NCBI GenBank assembly: GCA_049974865.1
Contig: JBNGCX010000008.1
Coordinates: 19,342 to 83,341, forward strand
Length of the DNA stretch: 64,000 bases
Direction: 5' to 3'
Source of the DNA: JAGSOU01 sp049974865
GTDB lineage: Bacteria; Pseudomonadota; Alphaproteobacteria; Rhodobacterales; Rhodobacteraceae
Under the pieces are notes generated by a model. The model worked only from the letters and a program-made list of their open reading frames with translations, did not search any database and was not told where the DNA came from. Position numbers and translations under genes: made by a program. How positions within the stretch are numbered: position 1 is the stretch's first letter; each line of letters starts with the position of its first letter. Of the stretch, positions 52,744 through 62,440 are shown in pieces.

Positions 52744-54135
52744 ATGACCAAAGATACCTCGAACGCCATGTGGGGCGGCCGCTTTGCCGCCGGGCCGGAC
52801 GCGATCATGGAGGCAATTAATGCCTCGATCGGTTTTGACAAGCGGCTGGCCGCCCAAGACATCCAGGGCTCCCGCGCCCATGCCGCGATGCTGGCGAGCG
52901 CAGGTATCCTCACCGATAGCGATGCAAAGGCCATTCGGGAAGGGCTGCTCACGGTCTTGTCAGAGATCGAGGGCGGGACCTTCGCGTTCTCCACCGCGCT
53001 CGAAGACATCCACATGAATGTCGAGGCCCGGCTGAAGGAGATCATCGGAGAGCCTGCCGGCCGCCTGCACACCGCGCGCTCGCGCAACGACCAGGTGGCG
53101 ACCGATTTCAAGCTCTGGGTGCGCGACCAGATGGATGCCGCCATCGCCGGGCTCGAGGCGCTGATCCGGGCCCTGCTGGTGCAGGCCGAGGCCGGGGCCG
53201 AGTGGGTGATGCCCGGCTTTACCCATCTGCAGACTGCCCAGCCCGTGACCTGGGGCCATCACATGATGGCCTATGTCGAGATGTTCGGCCGCGACATGAG
53301 CCGCTTCCGCGACGCCCGCGCGCGGATGAACGAATGCCCGCTGGGCGCCGCGGCGCTGGCCGGCACCTCCTTCCCCATCGACCGGCACATGACGGCCGCG
53401 GCGCTGGGCTTCGACCGGCCCGCCGCCAACTCGCTCGACGCCGTGTCGGACCGCGACTTCGCGCTGGAGTTCCTCTCGGCCGCCTCGATCTGCGCCATGC
53501 ACCTCAGCCGCTTCGCGGAAGAGCTGGTGATCTGGTCCTCGGCCCAGTTCCGCTTCGTGGCGCTGTCCGACCGTTTTTCCACCGGCTCCTCGATCATGCC
53601 GCAGAAGAAGAACCCCGATGCCGCGGAGCTGATCCGGGCCAAGATCGGCCGGATCATGGGGGCCATGGTGGCGCTGTTCACGGTGATGAAGGGGCTGCCG
53701 CTGGCCTATTCCAAGGACATGCAGGAGGACAAGGAGCAGGTCTTCGACGCCGCCGACAACCTGATGCTGGCGCTCGCCGCGATGGAGGGCATGGTCAAGG
53801 ACATGTCCGCCAACCGCGACGCGCTGGAGGCGGCCGCCGCCTCCGGCTTCTCCACCGCGACCGACCTCGCCGACTGGCTGGTGCGCGCGCTGAACATGCC
53901 CTTCCGCGAGGCGCATCACGTCACCGGCTCCCTCGTCGCGATGGCCGAGAGCAAGGGCTGCGACCTGCCCGAGCTCACCCTGGATGACATGCAGTCGGTT
54001 TGCGCTAAAATCACCGGTGAGGTGTTCGGCGTTCTCGGTGTGCACAACTCGGTGGCCAGCCGCACCAGCTATGGCGGCACGGCGCCCGAACAGGTGCGCG
54101 CCCAGATCGCCCGTTGGAAAGAGGTGCTGGGATGA
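52744..54135 (+). CDS. argH: Argininosuccinate lyase
   Basis: Last step of arginine synthesis: argininosuccinate to arginine and fumarate. 463 residues; MWGGRFAAGPD at the start, TARSRNDQVATDFKLW, GFTHLQTAQPVTWGHH and the catalytic loop GSSIMPQKKNPDAAELIRAK are all present. Start ATG at 52744. The next gene, a small lipoprotein, begins in its stop codon. Confidence 0.96.
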   Translation: MTKDTSNAMWGGRFAAGPDAIMEAINASIGFDKRLAAQDIQGSRAHAAMLASAGILTDSDAKAIREGLLTVLSEIEGGTFAFSTALEDIHMNVEARLKEIIGEPAGRLHTARSRNDQVATDFKLWVRDQMDAAIAGLEALIRALLVQAEAGAEWVMPGFTHLQTAQPVTWGHHMMAYVEMFGRDMSRFRDARARMNECPLGAAALAGTSFPIDRHMTAAALGFDRPAANSLDAVSDRDFALEFLSAASICAMHLSRFAEELVIWSSAQFRFVALSDRFSTGSSIMPQKKNPDAAELIRAKIGRIMGAMVALFTVMKGLPLAYSKDMQEDKEQVFDAADNLMLALAAMEGMVKDMSANRDALEAAAASGFSTATDLADWLVRALNMPFREAHHVTGSLVAMAESKGCDLPELTLDDMQSVCAKITGEVFGVLGVHNSVASRTSYGGTAPEQVRAQIARWKEVLG

Positions 54136-54272
54136 GACCGCTCGCCCTGATCGCTCTGCTGGGCCTGCTGGCCGCCTGCGGCGCCGACGGCGCGCCCGAA
54201 CGGCCGGGGGCCGAACCGGGTATCACCGTGTCCGGCGGTGCCGAGATCGGCATCACCGGGGGCAACGGCTGA
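54132..54272 (+). CDS. 46-residue lipoprotein downstream of argH
   Basis: Begins at an ATGA overlapping the argH stop. MRPLALIALLGLLAACGADG is a clear lipoprotein signal with lipobox LAAC; only about 30 mature residues follow, ending in Gly-rich ITVSGGAEIGITGGNG. Overlaps the DUF2834 start (TGATG). Easily missed by gene finders. May be an anchored peptide of the envelope; function unknown. Confidence 0.72.
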   Translation: MRPLALIALLGLLAACGADGAPERPGAEPGITVSGGAEIGITGGNG

Positions 54273-54589
54273 TGTCCGGCCTGCGGCTGGCCTATCTGGC
54301 GCTGGCCATCTGGGGCGCGGTCCACCCGATGAGCTATTTCATCGCGTGGTTCTCGGAACATGGCTGGCAGCTCGGCCCGATGATCGAGGCCTGGCATGTC
54401 AATGCCGCCACCTCCGGGCTGGTCTGGGACCTGACCATCGCCGCGCTGGCCCTGACGCTCTGGATCATCGCCGAGACCGCGGTGCGCAAGAACTGGACCG
54501 CGCTCATCGCCATCCCCGCCACCTTTTTCATCGGCGTGTCCTGCGGGCTGCCGCTCTACCTCTTCCTCCGTTCAAGGCCGATCGACTGA
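54272..54589 (+). CDS. DUF2834 membrane protein
   Basis: 105 residues, three hydrophobic segments: LRLAYLALAIWGAVHPMSYFIAWF, TSGLVWDLTIAALALTLWIIAET and WTALIAIPATFFIGVSCGLPLYLFL. The pattern is that of DUF2834, function unknown. One-base overlaps with both neighbours (TGATG at each end) place it in the argH-lysA operon. Confidence 0.8.
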   Translation: MSGLRLAYLALAIWGAVHPMSYFIAWFSEHGWQLGPMIEAWHVNAATSGLVWDLTIAALALTLWIIAETAVRKNWTALIAIPATFFIGVSCGLPLYLFLRSRPID

Positions 54590-55854
54590 TGGACCATTTC
54601 CTCTACCGCAACGGCGTGCTCCACGCCGAAGACGTGCCCGTCCCGCACATCGCCGAGGCCGTGGGCACGCCCTTCTACTGCTATTCCACCGCCACGCTCA
54701 CCCGCCACTACAAGCTGTTCGAAGAGGCGCTGGAGGGGCTCGACCACGTGGTCTGCTTTGCCGTGAAGTCGAACTCCAACCAGGCGGTGCTCCGGACGCT
54801 TGCAAACTTGGGCGCGGGCATGGACGTGGTCTCGGGCGGCGAATACCGCCGGGCCCGGGCCGCCGGCGTGCCGGGCGACAAGATCGTCTTTTCCGGCGTC
54901 GGCAAGACCCGCGAAGAGATGCGTGCCGCGCTTGAGGGCGGCATCCGCCAGTTCAACGTCGAAAGCGAGCCGGAGATGCAGGCGCTTTCCGAGGTCGCGG
55001 TCAGCCTGGGCGTGACCGCCCCCATCGCCGTGCGCATCAACCCCGATGTGGACGCCAAGACGCACGAGAAGATCGCCACCGGCAAATCCGAGAACAAGTT
55101 CGGCATCCCGATTTCCCGCGCCCGCGAGGTCTATGCCGAGGCCGCCGCCCTGCCGGGGATCGAGGTGGTGGGCATCGACGTGCATATCGGCAGCCAGCTC
55201 ACCGACCTGGAGCCGTTCGAGCTGGCCTATACCAAGGTGGCCGAACTGACCCGAGCGCTGCGCGAGGACGGGCACGACATCCGCCGGCTCGACCTTGGTG
55301 GGGGGCTGGGCATTCCCTACACCAAGTCCAACGAGGTGCCGCCGCTGCCCATGCAATACGGCGCGCTGATCAAGCGCACCGTGGGCGATCTGGGCTGCGA
55401 GGTGGAAATCGAGCCGGGCCGGCTGATCTCGGGCAATGCCGGGATTCTGGTAAGCCGAGTGATCTACCTGAAATCGGGCGAGGGGCGCGATTTCCTGATC
55501 GTGGACGCCGCGATGAACGACCTGATCCGGCCCTCGATGTATGCCGCGCATCATGACATCGTCCCCGTGGTCGAGCCCGCCCCGGGGGCCGAGCAGGCGC
55601 CCTATGACATCGTGGGCCCGGTCTGCGAGACCGGCGACACCTTCGCCAAGCAGCGCAACATGCCCCCGGTGGGCGCGGGCGACCTGATCGCCTTCCGCTC
55701 GGCCGGGGCCTATGGCGCGGTGATGGCCTCGGAGTACAACACGCGGCCGCTGGTGCCCGAGGTTCTGGTGAACGGGGATCAATTCGCCGTCATCCGCGCC
55801 CGGCCGAGCTTTGACGAGATCATAAACCGCGATACCATTCCAGAGTGGCTGTAA
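54589..55854 (+). CDS. lysA: Diaminopimelate decarboxylase
   Basis: Decarboxylates meso-diaminopimelate to lysine. 421-residue PLP enzyme: CFAVKSNSNQAVL has the PLP lysine; HIGSQLTDLEPF, DLGGGLGIPY, EPGRLISGNAG and GPVCETGDTFAKQR match LysA. Starts in the stop of DUF2834; the TIGR02302 gene follows after 37 bp. Confidence 0.95.
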   Translation: MDHFLYRNGVLHAEDVPVPHIAEAVGTPFYCYSTATLTRHYKLFEEALEGLDHVVCFAVKSNSNQAVLRTLANLGAGMDVVSGGEYRRARAAGVPGDKIVFSGVGKTREEMRAALEGGIRQFNVESEPEMQALSEVAVSLGVTAPIAVRINPDVDAKTHEKIATGKSENKFGIPISRAREVYAEAAALPGIEVVGIDVHIGSQLTDLEPFELAYTKVAELTRALREDGHDIRRLDLGGGLGIPYTKSNEVPPLPMQYGALIKRTVGDLGCEVEIEPGRLISGNAGILVSRVIYLKSGEGRDFLIVDAAMNDLIRPSMYAAHHDIVPVVEPAPGAEQAPYDIVGPVCETGDTFAKQRNMPPVGAGDLIAFRSAGAYGAVMASEYNTRPLVPEVLVNGDQFAVIRARPSFDEIINRDTIPEWL

Positions 55855-55891
55855 AGGGGGCGATCCCGCTCCCGGCCCGCTGGAACGGAGC

Positions 55892-58450
55892 ATGACCGAC
55901 CTGACCCACACCCCCGAGATGGCGTTGAAGCGGCTGAAATGGCCGCTGCGGCTGACCCTGTGGGGGATGCTGGCCGAGCGCGCCACCCGCGCCTTCTGGC
56001 CGCTGTGGACCATCGTCTTCGCGGCGCTGGTGCCGCTGCTCTTCGGCTGGCATGAAAGCGCCGGGCGCGGGGCGGTGATCGGCGCCGCCGCGGCGGTGGC
56101 GCTGGCCGCGCTCTGGGCGTTGGTCGCGGGGGTGCGGCGGTTCCGGCTTCCCTCGCGGGACGAGGCGCTGGCCCGGCTCGACGAAACGCTGCCCGGTCGG
56201 CCGATCACGGCGCTGGGCGATGCGCAGGCCATCGGCGCGGGCGATGCAGGCTCCGAATATGTCTGGCACGCCCATGTCGCCCGCATGGCCGAGCGCGTGC
56301 AGCAGGCGCGCGCGGTAAAACCCGACCTGCGCCTTTCCTCCCGCGACCGCTACGGGCTGCGCTACGTGGCGGTGATCGGGCTGGCGGTGGCGCTGGTCTT
56401 TGGCGCGCTGGGCCGGGTGGCCACGGTGGGCGAAAGCCTGAGCGCCCCCGGTGCGGCGCTGGCCGGCGGCCCGGCCTGGGAGGGCTGGGTCGAACCCCCG
56501 GCCTATACCGGCAAGCCCGGCCTCTATCTCAACGACATCACCGAGGCGCGGCTGCGCGTGCCGCAGGGCAGCCGCGTCACCTTGCGCCTCTACGGCCAGC
56601 CCGGCGCGCTGGCGGTGCAGGAGACGGTCTCCGACGCCCCCCTGCCGCCCGGCGAGGACGAGATGACCCGGCGCTTCGACGTGGCCCAGAGCGGCACGCT
56701 GGAGGTCACCGGCCCCGGCGGCCGCGCCTGGGACGTGGTCATGGAACCCGACAGCGCCCCCACCGTCACCGTCGCCGCCAAGATGGAGCGCGGCCGCGGC
56801 GGCGAGATCCAGCAGAAATTCCTGGCCAGGGACGACCACGGCGTGGTCGCGGGCCGGGTGACCATCACCCTCGACCTCGACGCGGTCGACCGCCGCCACG
56901 GCCTTGCCGCCGCGCCCGAGCCGCGCGAGCCGATCGTGGTCGACCTGCCCATGCCCATCACCGGCGACCGCGCCAAGTTCGAGGAAACGCTGGTCGAGAA
57001 TTTCTCGCAGCATCCCTGGGCGCGGCTGCCGGTCAAGATGCTGTTCGAGGTCGAGGACGCGCTGGGCCAGACCGGCCAGAGCAGCCCCATCAAGGCCGAC
57101 CTCGGCGGCCGGCGCTTCTTTGATCCGATGTCGGCGGCGCTGATCGAGATGCGGCGCGACCTGCTCTGGACGCGCGAGAACGCGCCGCGCGTGGTGCAGA
57201 TCCTGCGCGCGCTCACCCACCGCCCCGACGAGGTGTTCCGCAACGGCGCATCCTATCTGCCGCTGCGCGTCGCCATGCGCCGGCTGGCGATGGCGCAGGA
57301 CGATCTGGATGCCGAGACGCGGGACGAGATCGCCCAGGTCCTGTGGGACATCGCGGTGATGCTGGAGGACGGCGACCTGTCGGACGCGCTGGAACGCCTG
57401 CGCCGCGCGCAGGACCGGCTGTCCGAGGCCATGCGCCGCGGCGCCGACGAGGCCGAGATCGCCGAGCTGATGGAAGAGCTGCAGCAGGCCATGCGCGACT
57501 ACATGCGCCAGCTGGCCGAGCAATCGCAGCAGGAGGGCCAGCAGACCGACCAGGCCCAGAACGAAAACATGCAGGAGATCACGCCCGACCAGCTGCAGCA
57601 GATGCTCGACCGCATCCAGGAGCTGATGGAGCAGGGCCGCATGGCGGAGGCGCAGCAGCTGCTCGACCAGCTGCGCCAGATGATGGAGAACATGCAGGTC
57701 GCCCAGGGCCAGGAGCAGGGCCAGCAGAGCCCCGGCCAGCAGGCCATGGAGGGGCTGGCCGAAACCCTGCGCGACCAGCAGGGGCTTTCCGACGACGCCT
57801 TCCGCGAGTTGCAGGAACAGTTCAACCCCGGCGCCAATGCCGGCCAGAGCGGCGAGAACGAGGGCCGTTCGGGGCAGGACGGGCGCGGCCAGTCGCATGA
57901 GGGGCAGGGCCAAGGCGAGGGCCAGCAGCAGCCGGGCGCGGGCGGCCAGCCCGGTGAGCAGAGCCTCGCCGACCGCCAGCGCGCCCTGCGCCAGGAGCTG
58001 GAGCGTCAGCAGCGCCAGCTGCCCGGCCTCGGCGGCGAGCAGGGCCGCGCCACGCGCGAGGCGCTGGACCGCGCCGGCCGCGCCATGGACGACGCCGAGC
58101 AGGCGCTGCGCGACGAGGATATCGCCGGGGCGCTGGACAACCAGGCCGAGGCCATGGAGGCGCTGCGCGACGGCATGCGCAATCTCGGCGAGGCACTGGC
58201 CGAGCAGCAGATGCAGCAGGGCCAGCAGGGCGACGCGATGGGCCAGGCCCGCTCGGACGCGGAGCGCGACCCGCTGGGGCGCGAGCGCGGCGCGCAGGGC
58301 CGGGTCGGCACCGACGAGAACCTGCTGCAGGGCGAGGATGTCTACGGCCGCGCGCGCGAACTGCTGGACGAGATCCGCCGCCGCTCGTCCCAGCAGGACC
58401 GCCCGGAGGTCGAGCTCGACTACCTGCGCCGGCTGCTCGACCGGTTCTGA
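55892..58450 (+). CDS. TIGR02302/DUF4175 family membrane protein
   Basis: 852 residues. Two N-terminal membrane segments (FWPLWTIVFAALVPLLFGW and VIGAAAAVALAALWALVAG) plus a third near 155-175, then a periplasmic part with PPAYTGKPGLYL, and a very Gln/Glu-rich helical region from about 500 to 820 with many QQ, EQG and QMLD motifs. Fits the alphaproteobacterial TIGR02302 family, of unknown function. Stop codon abuts the convergent zinc-ribbon gene: TGATCA. Confidence 0.85.
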   Translation: MTDLTHTPEMALKRLKWPLRLTLWGMLAERATRAFWPLWTIVFAALVPLLFGWHESAGRGAVIGAAAAVALAALWALVAGVRRFRLPSRDEALARLDETLPGRPITALGDAQAIGAGDAGSEYVWHAHVARMAERVQQARAVKPDLRLSSRDRYGLRYVAVIGLAVALVFGALGRVATVGESLSAPGAALAGGPAWEGWVEPPAYTGKPGLYLNDITEARLRVPQGSRVTLRLYGQPGALAVQETVSDAPLPPGEDEMTRRFDVAQSGTLEVTGPGGRAWDVVMEPDSAPTVTVAAKMERGRGGEIQQKFLARDDHGVVAGRVTITLDLDAVDRRHGLAAAPEPREPIVVDLPMPITGDRAKFEETLVENFSQHPWARLPVKMLFEVEDALGQTGQSSPIKADLGGRRFFDPMSAALIEMRRDLLWTRENAPRVVQILRALTHRPDEVFRNGASYLPLRVAMRRLAMAQDDLDAETRDEIAQVLWDIAVMLEDGDLSDALERLRRAQDRLSEAMRRGADEAEIAELMEELQQAMRDYMRQLAEQSQQEGQQTDQAQNENMQEITPDQLQQMLDRIQELMEQGRMAEAQQLLDQLRQMMENMQVAQGQEQGQQSPGQQAMEGLAETLRDQQGLSDDAFRELQEQFNPGANAGQSGENEGRSGQDGRGQSHEGQGQGEGQQQPGAGGQPGEQSLADRQRALRQELERQQRQLPGLGGEQGRATREALDRAGRAMDDAEQALRDEDIAGALDNQAEAMEALRDGMRNLGEALAEQQMQQGQQGDAMGQARSDAERDPLGRERGAQGRVGTDENLLQGEDVYGRARELLDEIRRRSSQQDRPEVELDYLRRLLDRF

Positions 58451-59296
58451 TCAGCTGCTCAGGTTGCCGATCTTCTCGATCAGGACGTTGGTCACCGCTT
58501 CCAGCCCGATGCGCATGCGGTCCACCGCCGCGACATAGCCTTTCATGGCCGATTCAAGCTGCGGCATCTGCTCGGCGATCTGCGGCGCCAGCACGTAGGC
58601 CGCCAGGGCGATCCCCGCCAGGATCAGCACCAGCGCGAAGCCCAGGCGGAAACCGCTGCGGCGCGGCGCCGGCTCGGCCTCCTCCGTGCCCGGTGCGGCG
58701 GTGGAGCGCTTGCGCTCGGAGGTCGAGCGCAGCGTGTAGTTGATTTCCTCGATATCCGGCAGCAGGTCGCGCCGCGATCCGGCGGCCTCTGCGGTTTCCG
58801 GCTCGATCCCGCGCAGCCGGGCCACGTGCTCCGGCTCCTCGGGGCCGGTTTCGGGTTCCGGCTCGGGTTCCGGGCGTTGGCGCCGCGGGGCGGGCATGGC
58901 CTCGTCGAGGCCCAGGTCGGTCTGCTCTTCCCAGGTGCTGCCCTGCGCCTCGGCCTCGCGGGCGCGCCGCTCGCGCTCGGCCTCTTCGCGCAGCACCTCG
59001 GCCAGGGATTCGTCCAGCCCCCTGCGGCGCGGCCCACTTGCCGCTTCCTCCGGCTCCGCTTCGGCGGGCGCTTCCTCCTCGGCGGGAACGGTCTCTACTG
59101 CCTCTTCGCGGTATTCGGGCTCTTCCAGAGGGGGCGCCGCCCCGGCCTCCTCTTCAGCCTCCGGCTCCGGCTCGCCCGCGGCGCGCTGGAACCAGGTATG
59201 GCCACAATTGGAGCACTGAACATCCCGCCCGCCGGCCGGGATCAGAGCGTCATCCACCTCATACTGCGCGTCGCAATTCGGGCAAACCAGCCGCAT
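58451..59296 (-). CDS. Zinc-ribbon (MJ0042-type) membrane protein
   Basis: 281 residues: N-terminal zinc ribbon with CPNC (5-8) and CSNC (28-31), a long acidic Glu/Pro-rich linker (about 40-200), then one membrane helix (LGFALVLILAGIALAAYVLAPQI) and a short C-terminal helical tail. The ribbon is the MJ0042/zinc-finger type found at the start of many alphaproteobacterial membrane proteins. Role unknown. Divergent from ftsE. Confidence 0.85.
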   Translation of the reverse strand: MRLVCPNCDAQYEVDDALIPAGGRDVQCSNCGHTWFQRAAGEPEPEAEEEAGAAPPLEEPEYREEAVETVPAEEEAPAEAEPEEAASGPRRRGLDESLAEVLREEAERERRAREAEAQGSTWEEQTDLGLDEAMPAPRRQRPEPEPEPETGPEEPEHVARLRGIEPETAEAAGSRRDLLPDIEEINYTLRSTSERKRSTAAPGTEEAEPAPRRSGFRLGFALVLILAGIALAAYVLAPQIAEQMPQLESAMKGYVAAVDRMRIGLEAVTNVLIEKIGNLSS

Positions 59297-59457
59297 CTTG
59301 TCCCCTTCGTCCGGGCCTGTCCCGGGCCTTCGGCCCCACCTTTATTCCGCTCATGTTGTATCAGAAAGGTCGGGGATTCAAAGGATTTGAGCGCGCGCGC
59401 GATTGAAACCGCGTCGCGGAACGGGCAAAACGGCTGCGAACGGGATCGGAGGCGCAG

Positions 59458-60135
59458 GTGATCGAGCTGGAAAACGTCGCCCACAGCTACGGCGGGGGAG
59501 AGCTGCTCTCGGGCGTTTCGCTCAAGCTCGCGCCGGGGTCGTTCCACTTCCTCACCGGGCCTTCCGGGGCGGGCAAGACCACCCTGCTCAAGCTCTGCTA
59601 CGGCGAGCTGGTGCCCACCGCCGGCCATGTCGGCCTCTTCGGCCGCGAGCTGCGCGAGATGAGCCGCGACGACATCGCCCGCAGCCGCCGGCGCATCGGC
59701 GTGGTGCACCAGGACTGCCAGTTCCTCGACCACCTGCCGCTGGACGAGAATATCGCGCTGCCGCTGACAGTCTCGGGGCGGGGCGGGCTGGCCGAGGAGG
59801 GCAACCTGCGCGAACTCATGGCCTGGGTGGGGCTGACCGGCCGCGCCAAGGCCCTGCCGCCCGAGCTGTCGGGCGGCGAACGCCAGCGCGCGGCGCTGGC
59901 CCGCGCCGTGATCACGTCGCCCGAGGTGATTCTCGCCGATGAGCCCACGGGAAATGTCGACTGGGAGATGTCGCAACGCCTGCTGACCCTGCTGGTGGAG
60001 CTGAACCGGATGGGCAAGGCGGTGCTGATCGCCACCCACGACCTGGCGCTGATCCGCGCCGCCAAGGCGCAGGTCGCCGCCCGCGTCCTGCGGATCAAGG
60101 ACCGCCGGCTGCAGCTCGCGGGGGCGGACCTGTGA
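59458..60135 (+). CDS. ftsE: Cell division ATP-binding protein FtsE
   Basis: ATPase of the FtsEX ABC complex that activates peptidoglycan hydrolases at the septum. 225 residues: Walker A GPSGAGKTTLL, Q-loop HQDCQFLDHL, signature LSGGERQRAALARA, Walker B VILADEPTGNVD, H-loop ATHD. Start is a GTG (VIELENVAHSYGG). ftsX overlaps its end by 4 bp. Confidence 0.95.
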   Translation: MIELENVAHSYGGGELLSGVSLKLAPGSFHFLTGPSGAGKTTLLKLCYGELVPTAGHVGLFGRELREMSRDDIARSRRRIGVVHQDCQFLDHLPLDENIALPLTVSGRGGLAEEGNLRELMAWVGLTGRAKALPPELSGGERQRAALARAVITSPEVILADEPTGNVDWEMSQRLLTLLVELNRMGKAVLIATHDLALIRAAKAQVAARVLRIKDRRLQLAGADL

Positions 60136-61034
60136 GCGCGGCACAGCGCCTGCGCGCCCTGCTGGCGGGCGACCGGCAGGCCGACCGCGTGGTGCCGCCC
60201 ACGGGTTTCACCGTCTGGCTGACCGTGTTCACCGCGGGCGCGATGGCCTTTCTCGCGGTCTTCGCCCTGGCGTTGTCACTGGCCACCGGGCGGCTGGCCG
60301 ACCGCTGGGGCGAGGCGCTGGCGCGCACCGCCACCGTGCGCATCTCGGCGCCCGAGGGGCAGATGCAGGCCCAGGTCGACGCGGTGATGGAGATCCTGCG
60401 CACCACGCCCGGCATCGCCGCGGCCCGCGCCCTGCCCGAGGCCGAGCAGCGCGCCCTGCTGGAGCCCTGGTTCGGCCCCGACCTGCCGGTCGAGGACCTG
60501 CCCATGCCCCAGCTCATCGAGGTCACCGAGAACGGCGAGGGCTACGACGCCACCGGCCTGCGCCTGCGTCTGGCGGGCGAGGCGCCGGGGGCGGTCTTTG
60601 ACGACCACACCCGTTGGCGCCGCCCGCTGGTGCAGGCGGCAGGGCGGCTTCGGGCGCTGGGCATGATCTCGCTGGGGCTGATTGCGCTGGCCACGGCGGC
60701 GATGATCACGCTCTCGGCCAGGGCGGCGCTGGCCGCCAATGCCCGGGTGATCGCCGTGCTGCGGTTGGTCGGCGCGCGGGATGTCTATATCGCGCGCGCC
60801 TTCGTGCGCCGCTTCACCGGCCGCGCGCTGGAAGGCGCGGGCGCGGGCACCGTTCTGGGGATGCTGGCCATCGCCTTCCTGCCCGAGGCGGATGCGGCGG
60901 GCGGCTTCCTGACCGGCCTCGGCTTCCGCGGGATCGACTGGGCGCTGCCGCTGCTGATCCCGCCCGCCGCCGCCTTCGTCGCCTTCTGGGCCACCCGCGC
61001 GGCCTCGCTGCGCGTGTTGAGGGAGATCACCTGA
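60132..61034 (+). CDS. ftsX: Cell division protein FtsX
   Basis: 300-residue membrane partner of FtsE with four membrane segments (one near the N-terminus, three towards the C-terminus) and a periplasmic domain of about 100 residues that signals to hydrolases. GTG start overlaps the ftsE stop. VIAVLRLVGARDVYIARAFVRRFTG in the third-quarter loop is typical. TGATG joins it to plsC. Confidence 0.9.
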   Translation: MSAAQRLRALLAGDRQADRVVPPTGFTVWLTVFTAGAMAFLAVFALALSLATGRLADRWGEALARTATVRISAPEGQMQAQVDAVMEILRTTPGIAAARALPEAEQRALLEPWFGPDLPVEDLPMPQLIEVTENGEGYDATGLRLRLAGEAPGAVFDDHTRWRRPLVQAAGRLRALGMISLGLIALATAAMITLSARAALAANARVIAVLRLVGARDVYIARAFVRRFTGRALEGAGAGTVLGMLAIAFLPEADAAGGFLTGLGFRGIDWALPLLIPPAAAFVAFWATRAASLRVLREIT

Positions 61035-61768
61035 TGAAACACGCCGTGCAATGGCTGCGCTCCCTGCTCTTCGTGGGGCAGATGTACCTGATGATGGCGG
61101 TCTTCGCCCTGATCTTCACGCCCTTCGCGCTGGTCTCGCGCAAATGGGTGTTCCACGCCGTGCATGCCTATTGCCACTGGGTGCGCTGGACGGCGCGCTG
61201 GATGGTCGGCCTGCGGTCCGAGGTCCGGGGCGAGGTGCCCCGGGACGAGGTGCTGATCGCGTCGAAGCACCAGAGCTTCTTCGACATCATCCTGATCGTC
61301 AGCGAAACGCCCCGGCCCAAGTTCATCATGAAAAGCTCGTTGAAATGGGCGCCGATCCTGGGCTGGTACGCGCTGCGCATCGGCTGCATCCCGGTCGACC
61401 GCGGCCGCCGGGCCGAGGCCATCCGCCAGATGATGGCGGGGGTGAAGAGCGGCGAGCAGAAGCCCGGGCAACTGATCATCTACCCGCAGGGCACGCGCGT
61501 CGCCCCGGGGGTGGAGAAACCCTACAAGATCGGGGCGGGCGTCCTCTATGCCGAGCTGGGGCAGGATTGCGTTCCCGCGGCCACCAATGTCGGCGTGTTC
61601 TGGCCGCGCACCGGCATCTACCGCAAGCCGGGGCTCGCGGTGGTGGAGTTCCTGCCGCGCATCCAGGCCGGGCTGGAGACCGGGGCCTTCATGGCCCGGC
61701 TGGAAGACGAGATCGAAACCGCGTCGGACCGTCTGATGGACGAGGCCGGCTTCCGCGCGAAGGGGTGA
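61034..61768 (+). CDS. plsC: 1-acyl-sn-glycerol-3-phosphate acyltransferase
   Basis: Makes phosphatidic acid from lysophosphatidic acid; inner membrane. 244 residues: N-terminal hydrophobic helix, the HX4D motif SKHQSFFD, FIMKSSLKWAPILGWYAL, GCIPVDRGRR, and YPQGTRVAPG. Start overlaps the ftsX stop by one base. Together with plsY (18.4 kb) and pgsA it covers several steps of phospholipid synthesis. Confidence 0.93.
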   Translation: MKHAVQWLRSLLFVGQMYLMMAVFALIFTPFALVSRKWVFHAVHAYCHWVRWTARWMVGLRSEVRGEVPRDEVLIASKHQSFFDIILIVSETPRPKFIMKSSLKWAPILGWYALRIGCIPVDRGRRAEAIRQMMAGVKSGEQKPGQLIIYPQGTRVAPGVEKPYKIGAGVLYAELGQDCVPAATNVGVFWPRTGIYRKPGLAVVEFLPRIQAGLETGAFMARLEDEIETASDRLMDEAGFRAKG

Positions 61769-61770
61769 GG

Positions 61771-62376
61771 ATGGAGTTCATCGAGGATATCGCCACGCTG
61801 GAGGCGCTCTACGGGCAACCGGGCCAGGCCTCTCTGCGCAAGGTGGCGCGGCAGATGACGCCGGCCTACCGAAAATGGATCATGGCGTCGCGTTTCTGCG
61901 TGCTCAGCACCGTGGGTCCCGAGGGCACCGACGGCAGCCCGCGCGGCGATGACGGCCCGGCGGTGCAGGAACTGGACCCGCAGACGCTGCTGCTGCCCGA
62001 CTGGCGCGGCAACAACCGCATCGATTCCTTGCGCAACATCGTGGCCGATAGCCGGGTGTCGCTGATGTTCATGGTGCCGGGGTCGAATACCGTGGTGCGG
62101 GTGAACGGCACAGCCGGGGTGACCCTCGACGACGATCTGCGGGCAAGGTTCGAGCATGCGGGCAAGCGGCCCCGCGCCGTCATCGTGATCCGGATCGGCG
62201 AGATCTACAGCCAATGCGCCCGCGCCGTGATGCGCGCCGGTCTGTGGACGGCCGGGGACGAAAGCGCCGAGCTGCCAAGCATGGGGGACATCCTGCACGA
62301 GATGACGCAGGGCGCCATCGACGGTCAGGCCTATGACGAGGAATGGCCCGGCCGCGCCGCGCAGACGATGTGGTGA
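61771..62376 (+). CDS. Pyridoxamine 5'-phosphate oxidase-family protein
   Basis: 201 residues of the split-barrel flavin fold: RFCVLSTVGPEGTDGSPRGDDGPAVQELDPQTLLLPDWRG, NRIDSLRNIVADSRVSLMFMVPG. This is the MSMEG_1061-like subgroup, whose members bind FMN or F420-like cofactors; true PdxH activity is not expected. GGTGAGG precedes the ATG. Followed after 2 bp by the twin-hairpin element. Confidence 0.85.
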   Translation: MEFIEDIATLEALYGQPGQASLRKVARQMTPAYRKWIMASRFCVLSTVGPEGTDGSPRGDDGPAVQELDPQTLLLPDWRGNNRIDSLRNIVADSRVSLMFMVPGSNTVVRVNGTAGVTLDDDLRARFEHAGKRPRAVIVIRIGEIYSQCARAVMRAGLWTAGDESAELPSMGDILHEMTQGAIDGQAYDEEWPGRAAQTMW

Positions 62377-62378
62377 GA

Positions 62379-62423
62379 CGATTTTTCTGCGAAAAATCGT
62401 TGCGAATTTTCGCAGAAAATTCG
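62379..62423. terminator. 45-bp twin hairpin, copy 2 (between PNPOx-like gene and accA)
   Basis: CGATTTTTC/GAAAAATCG (62379-62399, loop TGC) and CGAATTTTC/GAAAATTCG (62403-62423, loop GCA) with a 3-bp linker. All four arms are identical to copy 1 at 12072-12116; only loops and linker differ. It starts 2 bp after the stop codon of the plus-strand gene and ends 17 bp from the accA stop. Confidence 0.65.
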
Positions 62424-62440
62424 GGGCGGTGCAGGGGCGC

